NCBI RefSeq assembly: GCF_030445035.2
Contig: NC_080688.1
Coordinates: forward strand, 66,125,449 to 66,189,448
Direction: 5' to 3'
Origin: Dasypus novemcinctus
Lineage: Eukaryota; Chordata; Mammalia; Cingulata; Dasypodidae
DNA: 64,000 nt
Shown here: piece after piece, positions 31,885 to 43,140 of the stretch
Numbering within the stretch: the stretch's first letter is position 1
Layout of the letters: each line of letters opens with the position of its first letter
Program-made: the position numbers and the translations under genes
Notes under the pieces: model-generated
Databases searched by the model: none
Told to the model about the DNA's origin: nothing
What the model saw: the letters and a program-made list of their open reading frames with translations, nothing else

Positions 31885-32550
31885 CTTAAGCAGTGGAAAC
31901 AAGTAATGAAGGTGCCACTTAGAGCAAAGCAAAAAAGAAAAACTATACCCCTCTTGGTGTGGGCTTTAGGACAACAAATTGCAGCAGCCTTAGATCCTTT
32001 ACAGTCTAAAGGAGAAAAAGATGAAATTACTAGAATTTCTAAGCCCATAAGTAAATTTGAAATGAAAGAAAATAAATTGGAACAAGAACAGGAACTTGAG
32101 GTGAATGGGGAACCATCAGGTTTTTTCCCTCATCCTGATATTAACCCTTTCATCAATAAAAGCTCAGTGAAGTGTCCTAATGAAATATCTTCTGTGTATC
32201 CAGTACAATCCTCTGTACCTACTGAATTGCCTTCTGTTACTAAGCCTAAATTAGAAATGTTTTCAGATGTTGCCGATGCTTTGCCTTATGCTAAACAATT
32301 ATTATCTACTTTCCCCATAACATTACATGCGATATCACCAGATACAAATAATTTGCAAGGGGGTGTCGAGTTTCATCCTGAGCCAATACCTTTTAAACTA
32401 TTGAAAGATTTAAAACAGGCAAAGATACTAAACAAAGTCCTTGTTAGTGAAAGGCTTGTAAGAAAACTCTTTGTTAAAGTGTTAACTAAGATAAGGAAAC
32501 TGTTCTGGCAGCAACTCTGCAAACCCCCTGCTGTCTACATGACAATGTAG
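31885..32550 (+). pseudogene. ERV-K2 gag, continuation (matrix end to start of capsid)
   Basis: The frame continues from the other side of the solo LTR (LKQWKQVMKVPLRAKQ). A charged, Pro/Ser-rich spacer follows, then a capsid-like start with PITLHAISPDTN and PIPFKLLKDLKQA. It stops at 32550. No capsid C-terminal domain or zinc knuckle follows. Antisense LTR sequence upstream (from 31459) happens to be open in the same frame, giving a spurious 363-codon reading frame. Confidence 0.78.
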
Positions 32551-34700
32551 CTGTGGGCTAGTGGGAGTTAACAGAGTTAAGCCATGCTTCCATGCTAATT
32601 CTGATTGGGCTTATTTAACCAAGATAATAAAATTAGTACAGAATTTTTATCAAGGTTTAAAAAGGAATTTTCAGTTTTAAATCAATAGTTTACTCCTGAA
32701 CTTCAAGTCACAGTATAGTCTTACAGAATAATAATACAAAAATGTGTGTTAATGGTCTGTTTAAACTGCTAAATTAGAGCTTAACTACATTTATGCTGCT
32801 CAAGTTATCTAACTGATTGCTGATAACTAATAAAAATGTTTCCAAGTACAAGCTTGCATGTTACAGGTAACATGGATTCCAGAAGAAATCTTACTAAGAA
32901 CTTAAAAACAGCTATACCAAGAAAGTAAGAATTATGAGTTAATTGCAAACTGTATGTTTCTGTTAATGTGTTGTAATTGTTTTGTGTCTGTCTGTTCGTT
33001 CAATGTCAGTGTATATTTTGATACCTCTGGATGGTAATATAAATTAATAAAAATTTTTTAAAAAAAGAGCTCTACTCAAATGGCCAAAAATTAAATAAGT
33101 GCTTATATTAATACTTAAGTTTAAATGTTAATAAGATCTTTACAATGATAAAAATTGTAAGTCTTGATTAACAAAATTACTATAAGTCTTTTCATAAAAA
33201 GTTGTTCTTGCCTAGATTGAAATGAATAGCTTATTTTTCTTCACAGGATAAAATGAAGGATGTAAAACTTAAATGAATATTAAGATTAAAAGTTTGTGGA
33301 AATGCTGACTGAAAGTTAATAAGTTTTTTCTAAAAAGCGTGTTTTGTCTTGAAGTACAATGGCTAATTTTCATGAACTCTTGGAACTTAAATGCATGTAG
33401 CAAGTTGTAAAAGACATTGTGGTAACTTTAAGTAAGGAAATGTGTTCTGTGAAGGTAAAATTTGTCTTAAAACAATATAATTATAGTCTATATGTTTATA
33501 AATAATTATAAAAGGTCTTATGAAGCATTGTTTAAATTAAAGTGTTTAAGTGGCTAATTCCAAAAGGTCATTATTAAACAAACCTGAATTAATAATAATA
33601 ATAATAATAAAAGGTAATTTTATAACAGGAAAGCTTGGCTGCAGCCAGCCTCCCTTGACAACTTGCTTCTAGGAAACTGTTTCTGATATTGCATGCTACT
33701 AAGTCTTTAAAGTGAAGAAAAGTTTATTATTTTAACAAGCTTGTTTAGTGATAACGGTATTATATTATAAGAAGTTTGCTTGATAACTTCGTATGTGGGC
33801 TATATGAAATGTGTTTTTATTATTAAGGAAACAGGAAATGATTTTGTCCTAAGATAAACTAATTGGTTATTAAGAAAGAGTAACATATGCAACAAAATCT
33901 GAGTGAATACTAGAAATGTAGAAGGTTCGTAGAAAAGAAATTTTTATGATTAAAGTCAAATAAAATTTAATGGGTCTATCTATAAAATTTTAAAAGGTTT
34001 AGTATCAAGTAGTATACTAATGCAAACTTAAAATTTTGTTCCTTCTCAAAGCCTCTCAAATCATTAATCTGTTTTGGTAAAAGTTTCCTGAATAATCAGT
34101 ATACAAAGAAAGTCTGTTTTATCAAAATAGCTTCTTGTGCTTTAACCTTATCAATTCCTCAGTGTTCAAAAAAGGGAAAGTTTTATCTCTATTAAAAGAA
34201 AATAACATTAAACCTGCTTTCTCAAAATGAAATCCTGAAAAATAGCCTTTTATTCCAAACTAAGAGATTTGTTCTTTTACTTTGAAAGAAAAGTTAAAGT
34301 AATAGTTAAGTTCATTTAATATGTTATAAGTCGAATAGAAGGTGTTTAAAAGTGTTATAAAATGAACAAGTTCTTTTCTTTAACCCTCTGTTAATTAAAA
34401 TGGTATGAGTAAAAGGTTCCTATGAATGCTTAAGAGTGTATAAAGTTACCAATATTTCAGCATAATATTAAAGAGAAGTACAATGTGGTTAATTATGGTT
34501 TTAATAATTATAAAAGAGTATGTGTCACAGAAACAACCTCTTATCATAGATTAAAGTAACAACACTGTAGTATGCAGCTATCCCAGACACTGCTAGTTTA
34601 TTGCAAGAAGTTAATGTCCAGCTGTGTTGCTATCACTTTATTTTAAAACTTGCTAAAACTTTCTTTAGTGTCTTCTTAAATGACTCAAGCCAGCTGCATT
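32551..34700 (+). other. AT-rich non-coding module in ERV-K2, homologous to class I ERV interiors
   Basis: It replaces the rest of gag, protease and RT. The part at 32930-33110 matches 42190-42340 in ERV-P2 (gtgtctgtc, then gagctctattcaaat-like), and 33600-34550 matches 26985-27955. An (AAT)n tract lies at 33592-33610. There are no frames of interest. The source seems to be the gamma-type elements rather than a class II virus. Confidence 0.7.
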
Positions 34701-34754
34701 CCTCTATCTGTAAAAAAACCCAACAATAGACTTTTGCAGTGCTTTTCAGGGCTA

Positions 34755-36001
34755 TGTGCATAGCCCAACCATCTTGTATAGTATTTACTGATAATAGTAA
34801 TGGAAAAGCAGCATACGTTACTTCTCAAAAAGAACAGGTTTGACAAACTCCTTATTCATCTGCTCAATGCACAGAGCTTTCAGCCATCATTAATGTTTTA
34901 CAAACATTTCAAGAGCCCTTGAATATTGTCTCTGATTCTGAATATGTGTGTTTAACTGTAGCTCATATTGAAACAGCTCATATTTTTATTAATGAATTAT
35001 CTCAACTTTTTGCCGGCCTTCAAGCTCTCATTCTGCAAAGAAGTCAGCCCATATATATTACTCATAGCCGATCTCATTCTTCCCTTCCTGGTCCTCTAGC
35101 TACACAAAATGCAAAGGCTGATTTATTAGTAGGATGTTTGCAGGATGCCAATAAATATCATGCATTAACTCATATTAACACTAAAGGACTTAGACATAAA
35201 TTTCCTCCATTAACAAAACATCAAGCTCAAGAAATAATTCATATCTGTCCCACCTATGAACCCTTAACTACAGTGCCTTTTCAGGCTGGGACTAATCCCA
35301 GAGGCCTGGCTCCTAATCAGCTGTGGCAGATGGATATTACTCACATACCATCATTTGGTAAACTACAATATGTCCATGTTTGCATTAATATTTACTCTCA
35401 TTTTTTGTGGGCTACTGCACAAAGTGGTGAATGTTTTCATCATGTTCGTTCCCATTTGTGGTCTGCTTTTGCTGTGTTGGGACACCCCTTGAAAATTAAA
35501 ACTGATAATGGCCCTTCTTACACTAGTAAGTCTTTTACTTCTTTTTGTTCTACGTGTGCTGTTGAGCATATTACTGGTATTCCTTATAACCCTACAGGTC
35601 AAGCCATAGTTGAACGCAGCCATCATACCCTAAAAACTATGCTTTTAAAACAAAAAGGGGGAGATGATGGTATTATAACACCAAAAGATCAATTGGCAAA
35701 AGCTTTATTTACTTTAAATGTTCTTAATGTTTATAATTCATTGACACCTGTGAAATGTCACTTTGGAAAATGCCAAACATCTACAGTGGACATTAGAAAT
35801 AAAGACCAACCAATATTCTGGAAAGATATTTTAAGTAATGAATGGAAAAAGGGCAGGATTAAAGTATTGGGGGGGGGGGGAGGCTATGCTCTTGTCATTT
35901 CAGAAAATGGAGAAGAAATTTGGTTACCTGCGAAGAGGATTAAACCTCGGAATGAAGAGATGGGGTCTCCTGCAACTTCTGATGATGGTGATAGTAAGTA
36001 A
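34755..36001 (+). pseudogene. ERV-K2 pol 3' part: RNase H end and integrase
   Basis: RNase H remnants start near 34755 (FTDNSNGKAAYV) with a stop at about 34840. The open frame 34919-36001 continues with SDSEYVCLTVAHIETA and the end of RNase H (ITHSRSHSSLPGPLA). The integrase zinc finger keeps HALTHINTKGLRH, but the second Cys of the CxxC pair is lost (CPTYEP). Core residues are present: WQMDITHIP, KTDNGPSY and GQAIVERSH. The C-terminal part is complete (WKKGRIKVLG, then IWLPAKRIKP), overlapping the env start as in HML elements. A G run at 35868-35879 may be slippage-prone. The frame is nearly intact from 34919 on, but RT is absent. Confidence 0.88.
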
Positions 36002-37605
36002 TGAGGAAGCTGCTGGTAATTACACTTATTGGGCCTATATACCTAACCCCCCATTACTTAGAGTGTTAACCTGGAAAGATCCATTCTTTCATGTATATCT
36101 GAATAAGACCCATATATTCCCTGGACCAATTGATGATCGATTGTCAATTAAACCCTATGAGGAAGGACAAAGAATCTATAATCTCATATTACCATTTGAT
36201 TATTGACCCTTATGCATTGGTAACCATCCTTCCTGTATGTATGTTAAAAATTGGGCCATAATTATCTTTAAAAATAATATACTCAGTTTATTGTGACTTT
36301 ATTTCTCTCTTACAATTTAATCATGACTAAAAATCCTTCTTATGATTGTCCACAAAAAGAAAGTAGGGATAAAGAAGGATGGCAAGAGTGCCATATGGGA
36401 AGAGGCTCTGTCGTTTTTAATGATTCCTATGGAATAGTGTGGGAGAGTGCTCCAATGGGGAGTCCCTCTCCATATAATGGCAGATTTATTTGGTATGGTT
36501 TAAATAGTAAAGGACAGCAAATTAGTAATATGCAATATCCATTTCATGAATCCTTAAATCATGATGAAAAAATAATCTTTACTAAAAATAATAGTGATTG
36601 GAAATATATGGGAAAATGGATCCCTTCTCCATGGTATAACATTACATCTATACATAAACTAAAGAATTTGTGGAAAGTTTTTCTAGAAATAGCTCCTACT
36701 AAGAATGGATTGGGAATAATAGTAAGAATGGTCAATATCTGCATTTAAATCAAATTCATCATTTTCAATTGTGTGTAATAGATCCTTATGTGTTTGTGGT
36801 TGGAAAATTAACTATAACCGGGAATGCTCTATTTTATAAAAGTGGGGCCTTGCATACTTACTTGTCTGAGAACATTTTACAGAATGGAGACTTCATTACA
36901 ATGGCTCGAAGGCGGCAGGGAGTGTGGATTCCAATGCGACTGAACTGAAGTTGGCAATTGTCACCTGAGAGTCAACTGCTGTTCCATATGGTCCAAGAAA
37001 TCCTGAAGCGCTCAGTGATTTGTGGGACTGATAATAGCTGGCATATTAGGACTGATTGGTGTCATTGCAGCTGCCGCTACAGCTACCGTGGCCTTGCATG
37101 AGATGGTGCAGACTCAACAATACGTGCATGAATGGCATAAGAATGCTAGTGACTTATGGCATAGTCAAGAATATATTGATGAAGAATTAAACAGTAGAGT
37201 TAGTGATTTAAAATCAGCAGTTTTACATCTTGGAGATCAAGTATATAACTTAAACTTACTTAGGGGATTGAAATGTGATTGGAATGAAAGTAACTTTTGT
37301 ATTACTCCACTTGTTTATAATAAGTCTACATTTGATTGGGAAAAGATTAAAAATCATTTAATAGGTCATACAGGTAATATGTCATTAGAAATAGATTACA
37401 GAAAAAGATATTAGAAATGTTCCATAATTAGATTTATGTAGCTGAAGATAAGGATATCTTTAATGATTTAATTTCTCATATTAATAAATTTAATCCAGTA
37501 GATTGGTGGAAGTCTCAGCATTTTTTATCAGCATTAGGAATAGGACTTTGTGTATTAATCTTGTTGCTTATTGTGGTTGCTTGTCTGGGACAAGAAATAT
37601 GCTGA
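35952..37605 (+). pseudogene. ERV-K2 env (HML-like), several breaks
   Basis: Env would mediate attachment and fusion. The first piece has a signal-like start (MKRWGLLQLLMMVIVS) and surface-subunit text (YTYWAYIPNPPLLRVLTW), ending at a stop near 36206. A second piece (about 36293-36748) is in another frame. The third piece (37022-37414) is a transmembrane subunit with a hydrophobic fusion-peptide-like segment (IIAGILGLIGVIAAAATATVAL), a heptad-rich helix, and CDWNESNFCITP with N-glycosylation sites. The membrane anchor (LGIGLCVLILLLIVVACL) is reached only after another stop, ending at 37605. Multiple stops and frame changes make it non-functional. Confidence 0.85.
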
Positions 37606-37779
37606 AGACTGCACCATGTTGATGCAATGGGACAAGCTAATAATTTGGTACTTGCTAAAACCCTGATATAATTCCCCATGGTCAGAGCGCTTGGCTGATA
37701 GTCAATGACGGGTAAGACTCTCAGAGGAGGGCAACCTAAGACAGGCACAGCCACCCTGACTAAAACAAAAAGGGGGAAA

Positions 37780-38213
37780 TGTGGGAAACAAAGGCATGCT
37801 GTTTCCATGGTAGCAAGTTACTTTCTGACCACTGGGTCATGCTGTCCCTGGAGATGTACGTGCAGGTGGCTAATCTCTCTGGGAAACATAACATACCAGC
37901 AGAACCCAGACTTGATATCTCAAGTAACCTGGGCAACAAGATTTATGACTATACTTGTTTCAATAACATAATAGAGCATCTTAGGCTTTAGTTACTCTCT
38001 TATCCACTGTGCACTGTGTTTTCATTAATGAAGTTATGGGAGTAGTTAGCTAGAATAGTTGCTAGTTCTCACGGTTGCTTGGGGTATATAAAGAAGCCCC
38101 TGATGTTAATAAACTTGTCTGATGAGCTTGAGAAATCAATGCTCTCAGAACCCCTGATCCCAATCTCTCTTAGTCTTCCATTCCCGATACCCTTCGGGTC
38201 CGTCACTCCGACA
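37780..38213 (+). repeat. ERV-K2 3' LTR
   Basis: This 434-base LTR runs from tgtgggaaac to ctccgaca. It is preceded by a polypurine tract and followed by tactg. Confidence 0.9.
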
Positions 38214-38267
38214 TACTGTAAAACTTATTCCACTTAGCATGTTCTTCACACAGTGAGCAAGTCACAG
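38214..38267 (-). other. short ERV-P1 internal piece between ERV-K2 and ERV-P2
   Basis: These bases match, inverted, 43460-43530 of ERV-P2 (cttagcatgttctccacac-type text). They prove that ERV-K2 landed in ERV-P1 internal sequence. The piece ends at a junction with leader sequence in the opposite orientation, with gga shared at the joint. Confidence 0.7.
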
Positions 38268-40065
38268 CATTGGACTTGGGTGAACCCCAAATCTGGGTGC
38301 CCCTGGATTAAATTTAATCCAGAAAAGATGTGGGCTCCACCAGAACCTTCCCTACAAAAATTGAGGGCAATGGAAGTTCTGAAGAGAAAGATTCTGGGAA
38401 TGAAAAAGAACTCCAAACATGGAAGAAGGTAAGACTCCCTGGGTGAGCACAGTTTGGAGAACCCTAGCTTTAAATGCTAGGTAGGGAGGCTGATCACCTC
38501 CCGAGAGAACCCTAGTAGCCCCAGAAAATTGGGGGGAAGCCATTCTCTCTAGGTCTGGAAAAAGGAGAAAAACCGGGAAAAACTCTGGTGTTTTGGGTTT
38601 GTCTAACTATATGTTAGAATCTGGTACTGGTCTTATGTCCACCAAAGGACTGGAGGCTTGATTTTAATAGGAAGGATTGTTTATAGGTTCAAGTCCTAAT
38701 GTCCTAGAAATTGGTCTGGATTTTTTTTTTTAAAGATTTATTTATTTACTTAATTTCCCCCCCTCCCCTGGTTGTCTGTTCTTGGTGTCTATTTGTTGCG
38801 TCTTTTTTCTTTGTCCGCTTCTGTTGTCATCAGCGGCGCGGGAAGTGTGGGTGGCGCCATTCCTGGGCAGGCTGCACTTTCTTTTCACGCTGGGCGGCTT
38901 TCCTCACGGGCGCACTCCTTGCGCGTGGGGCTCCGCAACGCGGGGAACACCCTTGCGTGGCATGGCACTCCTTGCGCGCATCAGCACTGCTCATGGCCAG
39001 CTCCACACCGGTCAAGGAGGCCCGGGGTTTGAACCGCGGACCTCCCATATGGTAGACGGATGCCCTAACCACTGGGCCAAAGTCCGTTTCCCTGGTCTGG
39101 ATTTTTTACAAATCACTTTGTTACAGGAAAATGGATCGGCTTTTCTAGTGAAGCTTGGTCAGGGTGTAAAGTTAAACAGTGAAAAAGGTGTAGCTGGAAT
39201 CTTTTGTTATGGTCCTGAATTGCAAATGAATTTGCTTCATACCAGATGTTAATGTTAAGTGTTCTCTCTGGGGTTTGTGATGGCTGCGGGGGCAGCCATG
39301 CTGAAAACTTATATAAAGAACTTGTGGGTCAGATTAGTGACCTTTGTGCGTCTCTGTCAGCTCAATGCTGGTATTGGAGTTGTGGGGTTATGAAAAGTGG
39401 TGGAATTTAATTGAGCTGGAGTCCTCCCTTGCCATCGGCAAGAGTGTGAATTGATTTTAGGGCAAAATTGCGGAGTCTGGATGTTTGCGCATGCTCTGCT
39501 GTCTCATCTGAGTCTGTACCTTTGCCAGGGCTTGGAAACCATCTGTGTCTGTGCCACGCACCCGGGTCTGTTGGGGCTACCCCAGTCAGGGTGGCTGAGT
39601 CCCCAGGAGGGGTGCCGAATTTGAGTAAGTTCTGTCTGCCCATTTTGGCAGAAAGCTGGAAAGGGGGGCGCAGCTTGCCCCTTTCCAGTGAGTCCACACC
39701 TTCTATTCATAAACCACATTCCTCTTTGATTGTTGTGTACCCGACTGCCTGGAAGGGGGAAGTGAAGGGGATGAAAAGCAGAATCAAAATAAATGAAGTA
39801 AAGTTCCCTCCCTAGGGTGTCAAGGCCAAAATACATTTGCATTCTGCCCAGGTTCTTTACTTTTCCAAATCTCTCTCTCTGTAAGACTGTAGAAATACTT
39901 TGGAATGTTTTAGAATTGTAAACTCGTCTGAAGAAAGGAGGCTATCGCTCGAAACAATAAACCTCTAATCACTTGATAGCCTTTTCAACTGGTCTGGCTG
40001 GGAACTTCAGGGTTGTAAAACTACAGAAAGAAAAGAAAAAAGGAATGAAATGCCGCTTTGAAATC
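38268..40065 (+). other. ERV-P2 leader, non-coding
   Basis: It is homologous to the leaders at 5963 and, inverted, 46879-47524. No gag start is found. It contains a SINE at 38727-39092 and ends at the ERV-A-family LTR. Text at 39425-39720 matches 16770-17180. Confidence 0.7.
38727..39092 (-). mobile_element. DAS-type SINE (antisense)
   Basis: The T-rich end on the left and the tRNA-like head on the right (complement of gggtttgaaccgcgg, a B box) show minus orientation. The direct repeat tggtctggatttttt flanks it at 38712-38726 and 39093-39107. Confidence 0.85.
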
Positions 40066-41113
40066 TGCGGTCACCAGTTGGGCTGAAGTGTGGTTTGCTG
40101 GCCTGGCGGGGGAGCAGCCGCGGTAGGCCAAGCCGCTGCCCCCATAATAGGGTGGCCGGTCGGACTCACCGCCACCCCTGAAGGGAGCTCGGCATGGGCG
40201 CAGAGTGCCCTCGGGTCTCCCCTTCTCGGCAGCCATGCTTCCGTGGCCGCCCCTCCTCCCGGATGGCGCCACCCGATGCCTGTGGGGCAGCACCCTTCTT
40301 CTTCTTTCTCCCTGCGCAGGCGCAGGGCGGAAAATTCCAGTCTGCCCTTTTCCCCTCCCCCGACAGCAGCAACAGCCAGGCGTGGGCGGAAAATTCCAGT
40401 CTGCCCTTTTCCCCTCCCCCGACAGCAGCAACAGCCAGGCGTGGGCGGAAAAATCCAGTCTGCCCTTTTCCCTTCCCCCGACAGCAGCAACAGCCAGGCG
40501 TGGGCGGAAAAATCCAGTCTGCCCTCCACCCCAGCAACAGCAGCCACCAATCCCTAAACCCTGCCCCTTCCCCCAGCAACAGCGACAGCCAATCCCTAAC
40601 CACCACCCCTCCCCCGTCCAGTACCGCCCACTGACCTTTCGCCGGCAACCAATCAGAACAGGGCGTGGCTTCGACCAATCAGCCTTCCCCAGCCCCTATA
40701 AAACTGTTGCCTCTCCCTCAATAAAGGGACTTGCGTGTTTACCTTGTCTCCGCGGTAGTTCTTCTGCCGTGTGCCCTCCAGTCCTGAGAGCCCCCGACAA
40801 GGGCCTGGCCTCCCTTGTCCCCAGTTCGTCGCCTGCTTCTCCAGGCGACCCCTTCATCGCCGGCTTCTCCGGGCGACCCCTTCATCGCCGGCTTCTCCGG
40901 GCGACCCCTTCATCACCGGCTTCACCGGGCGACCCCGTCAGCCGAACCGCGCAACCCCTTGTGAGACCGATCCCTCGTCTGCTGCCGGACCGACCCCTCG
41001 TCCCAAGTGGGACCGACCCCTCATCCCAAGCGGGACCGACCCCTCGTCCAGAGCTGGACTGACCCCTCGTCCGCAGCCAGACCCCACCTCTACCGACTGA
41101 GCAAGCCGTCGCA
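40066..41113 (+). repeat. solo ERV-A-family LTR
   Basis: It runs from tgcggtcacc to cgtcgca, 1048 bases. Flanks gaaatc and gtaatc are an imperfect 6-base target copy. U3 holds four 59-bp repeat units starting at about 40326, 40385, 40444 and 40503. U5 has repeated cgggcgaccccttcatcgcc units at 40845-40930 and 21-bp units near 40985-41070. CCAAT, TATA (ctataaaac) and AATAAA are conserved. Open frames up to 285 codons are compositional. Confidence 0.9.
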
Positions 41114-41235
41114 GTAATCTATGTTTGGCTTTTGTCAGTTGCTGGTGCCCAAGAATTCATGGTAAAATGGTAAAAACATAGTTTAAAATGAATCTTTAAA
41201 TGCCAATACTCTCTTGCTGGTGAATTAAATGCAGA

Positions 41236-42525
41236 ACTTGCAGATGAGAATTAGTTACATTACTAAGAAAAGGCAGGACTTCAAAGAATTATTACTAATA
41301 AAATTCTTGTAGCTTAATTAATAAAAGTATCCAATTCACCTTGAGGTTAAAAATAATAAAAACTGTAACTAAGAGTTAAAATCATTTATAGATGCATTTA
41401 TATTATAAAACAGCAGAAAAATAACTGAAATTAAAACTGGGTGAATTTAGCCTAAAACTATTATTGTAAGTGTAAATTCTAAACTAACCTTACCTTCGTT
41501 TATGGTTACTTCAAGCCTAGCCTCACCCTTTGCCTTTGCTTCTAGTCATTTCATAACAGCTCCTGTCCTACTGGTATTAGTAACCCTGCTTTCTCTCATG
41601 AATCCAAGTGTAAACTAAATTGCTGCCTGGTGGAATTCTTAGCCCTTGGGGTTAAACGACCACTGGAGTTTTATTATCTCCAAGGACTGGGGGGGAGGGG
41701 GGGAAGGGGGTGGGGAGAGTCTCCTGCCTTAACTGTCAGTGTTCCTAAGAGTGGCAATTCATGAGAGAAACCAGTTTGCCTCCCTGAGGCTTCCAATAGC
41801 CTCAGTAAATATACATAGAATTAATCTTGTTGCTTATCAAAATTCTGCTAAATTCAAGGTAAAATATAAGGTTCTGAAACAAAAGAAAATGGTGCTAAAG
41901 CATTGGGAACGTTTTGGTTACGAGCCATTAGTTAAAAAACAAAATTCTTGTGCAAAACTGCACAGTCATAGTGCAAATTAAGAAAAGTTTCAGGAGTCTT
42001 TGAAATGTTTTGCAGTCACACTTATTTTGTAAAAAATGGAAGTTTTAGGTAACTAAAGTTATGTTTTTGTGTCAAACTATTCATGTCTGCCTATTTGCTC
42101 AAATTGTTGAGGTTAAATATGCAGTTATATAAGTAATATATATTTCTGGAACCCAAATTAAGCTAAACAGTATATAAAATAATGCAAATTATAAGTAACA
42201 TCAGTGAGTTGTGTTTCTGTGTCTAACTATTTGTGTCTGTCCATTTGCTCAGTGTATGTCTTCATACATCACGATAATATCAAATTAACAAGTGAAAATT
42301 CCTAAAGGAGCTCTATTCAAATTGTTAAAAATTCAAATATGCAGTTATATATGTGAATAAATATTCTTGGAGCCCAAATTAGACTAAGCAGGATGAAAAG
42401 TCATATAAAAATCTGATTATAAGAACTATTGGGAAAGGGCCTCCTCTTTGCAAGAGCTTTGAAGGCAAGACTAGGTGTGGCAGATTAAACCTATCTACTA
42501 GGCTGGGGAATTAAGAATCAGTTTG
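41236..42525 (+). repeat. inverted repeat arm 1 (1290 bp)
   Basis: Each base p pairs with base 88114-p on the other strand, with no insertion or deletion and only about two or three mismatches seen by eye. Homopolymer runs, such as the G runs at 41690-41710, are also identical. Arm 2 is 45589-46878. The separation is 3.06 kb. Confidence 0.93.
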
Positions 42526-42895
42526 GGGAAACAGACTTGGCCCAGTGGTTAGGGTGTCCGTCTACCACATGGGAGGACCACGGTTCAAACCCCGGGCCTC
42601 CTTGACCCGTGTAGCTGGCCGATGTGCAGTGCTGATGCCCGCAAGGAGTGCCCTGCCATGCAGGGGTGTCCCCTGCGTAGGGGAGCCCCACACGCAAGGA
42701 GTGCGCCCGTGAGGAGAGCCGCCCAGGGTGAAAAGAAAGTGCAGCCTGCCCAGGACTGGCGCCGCCCACAGTTCACGTGCCGCTGACGACAACAGAAGCG
42801 GACAAAGAAACAAGACCCAGCAAACAGACACCGAGAACAGACGATGGGGGAGGGGGGAGGAATTAAATAAATACATAAATCTTTAAAAAAAAAAA
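42526..42895 (+). mobile_element. DAS-type SINE at the inner edge of arm 1
   Basis: tRNA-like head (ggcccagtggttagggtgtcc, then ggttcaaacccc) and A-rich end with aaataaatac. No clear direct repeat flanks it, unlike the other copies, and it begins exactly where homology between the inverted arms ends. Confidence 0.82.
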
Positions 42896-43140
42896 AGTAA
42901 CTTCGTGGTAATAAAACCTGTCTGAAGGCCACCGCAAGGTGCATATTTAAGTAAATGGTAATAAAAAGTTATCTTGATTCTATTGGGAATCTTCTGTTTT
43001 CATTTTAACAATGAAAAATAGTTTTTTCCCTCTATTACTAAAGTAAAATACCTACTATTATCTTCATGGTAAAATTGTATAAGTAAACAGTCATTTGATA
43101 TATGATGTGTTGCATTGTTTAAAATTCATATATAAACAAG

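Larger units (their letters stand above)
30113..38213 (+). mobile_element. ERV-K2: class II (HML-like) provirus, chimeric interior
   Basis: LTRs at 30113-30557 and 37780-38213 are flanked by the 5-bp duplication tactg (30108-30112, 38214-38218). It has a Lys-type primer site, gag start, RNase H/integrase, env with HML-like transmembrane subunit, and polypurine tract (aaaaagggggaaa). Protease and most of RT are absent. In their place lie about 2 kb of AT-rich sequence homologous to class I elements nearby. Gag is further interrupted by an antisense solo ERV-A LTR. LTRs differ by about 3% by eye. Confidence 0.9.
41114..43140 (+). other. ERV-P2 AT-rich interior, including inverted-repeat arm 1
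   Basis: Non-coding, homologous to 24700-26600. Bases 41236-42525 form arm 1 of a near-perfect inverted repeat with 45589-46878. A G-rich run lies at 41690-41716. An 80-codon frame (41739-41981) recurs identically in the other arm only because the arms are duplicates. Confidence 0.75.

Noticed and set aside
40326-40520. Regularly spaced repeats that could be mistaken for a CRISPR array
   Set aside because: They are head-to-tail 59-bp units inside a retroviral LTR with no unique spacers, in a mammalian genome.
40090-41062. Long overlapping open frames (146-285 codons) on both strands of the ERV-A-type LTRs, also at 17440-18419, 23792-24642 and 31250-31906
   Set aside because: They lie in GC-rich, stop-poor LTR sequence, occur on both strands and in several frames at once, and follow the tandem repeats. 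No domain is recognisable.
41739-41981. 80-codon frame found identically at 46133-46375 on the other strand
   Set aside because: Identity is due to the inverted repeat as a whole. The frame has no domain and lies in non-coding ERV interior.
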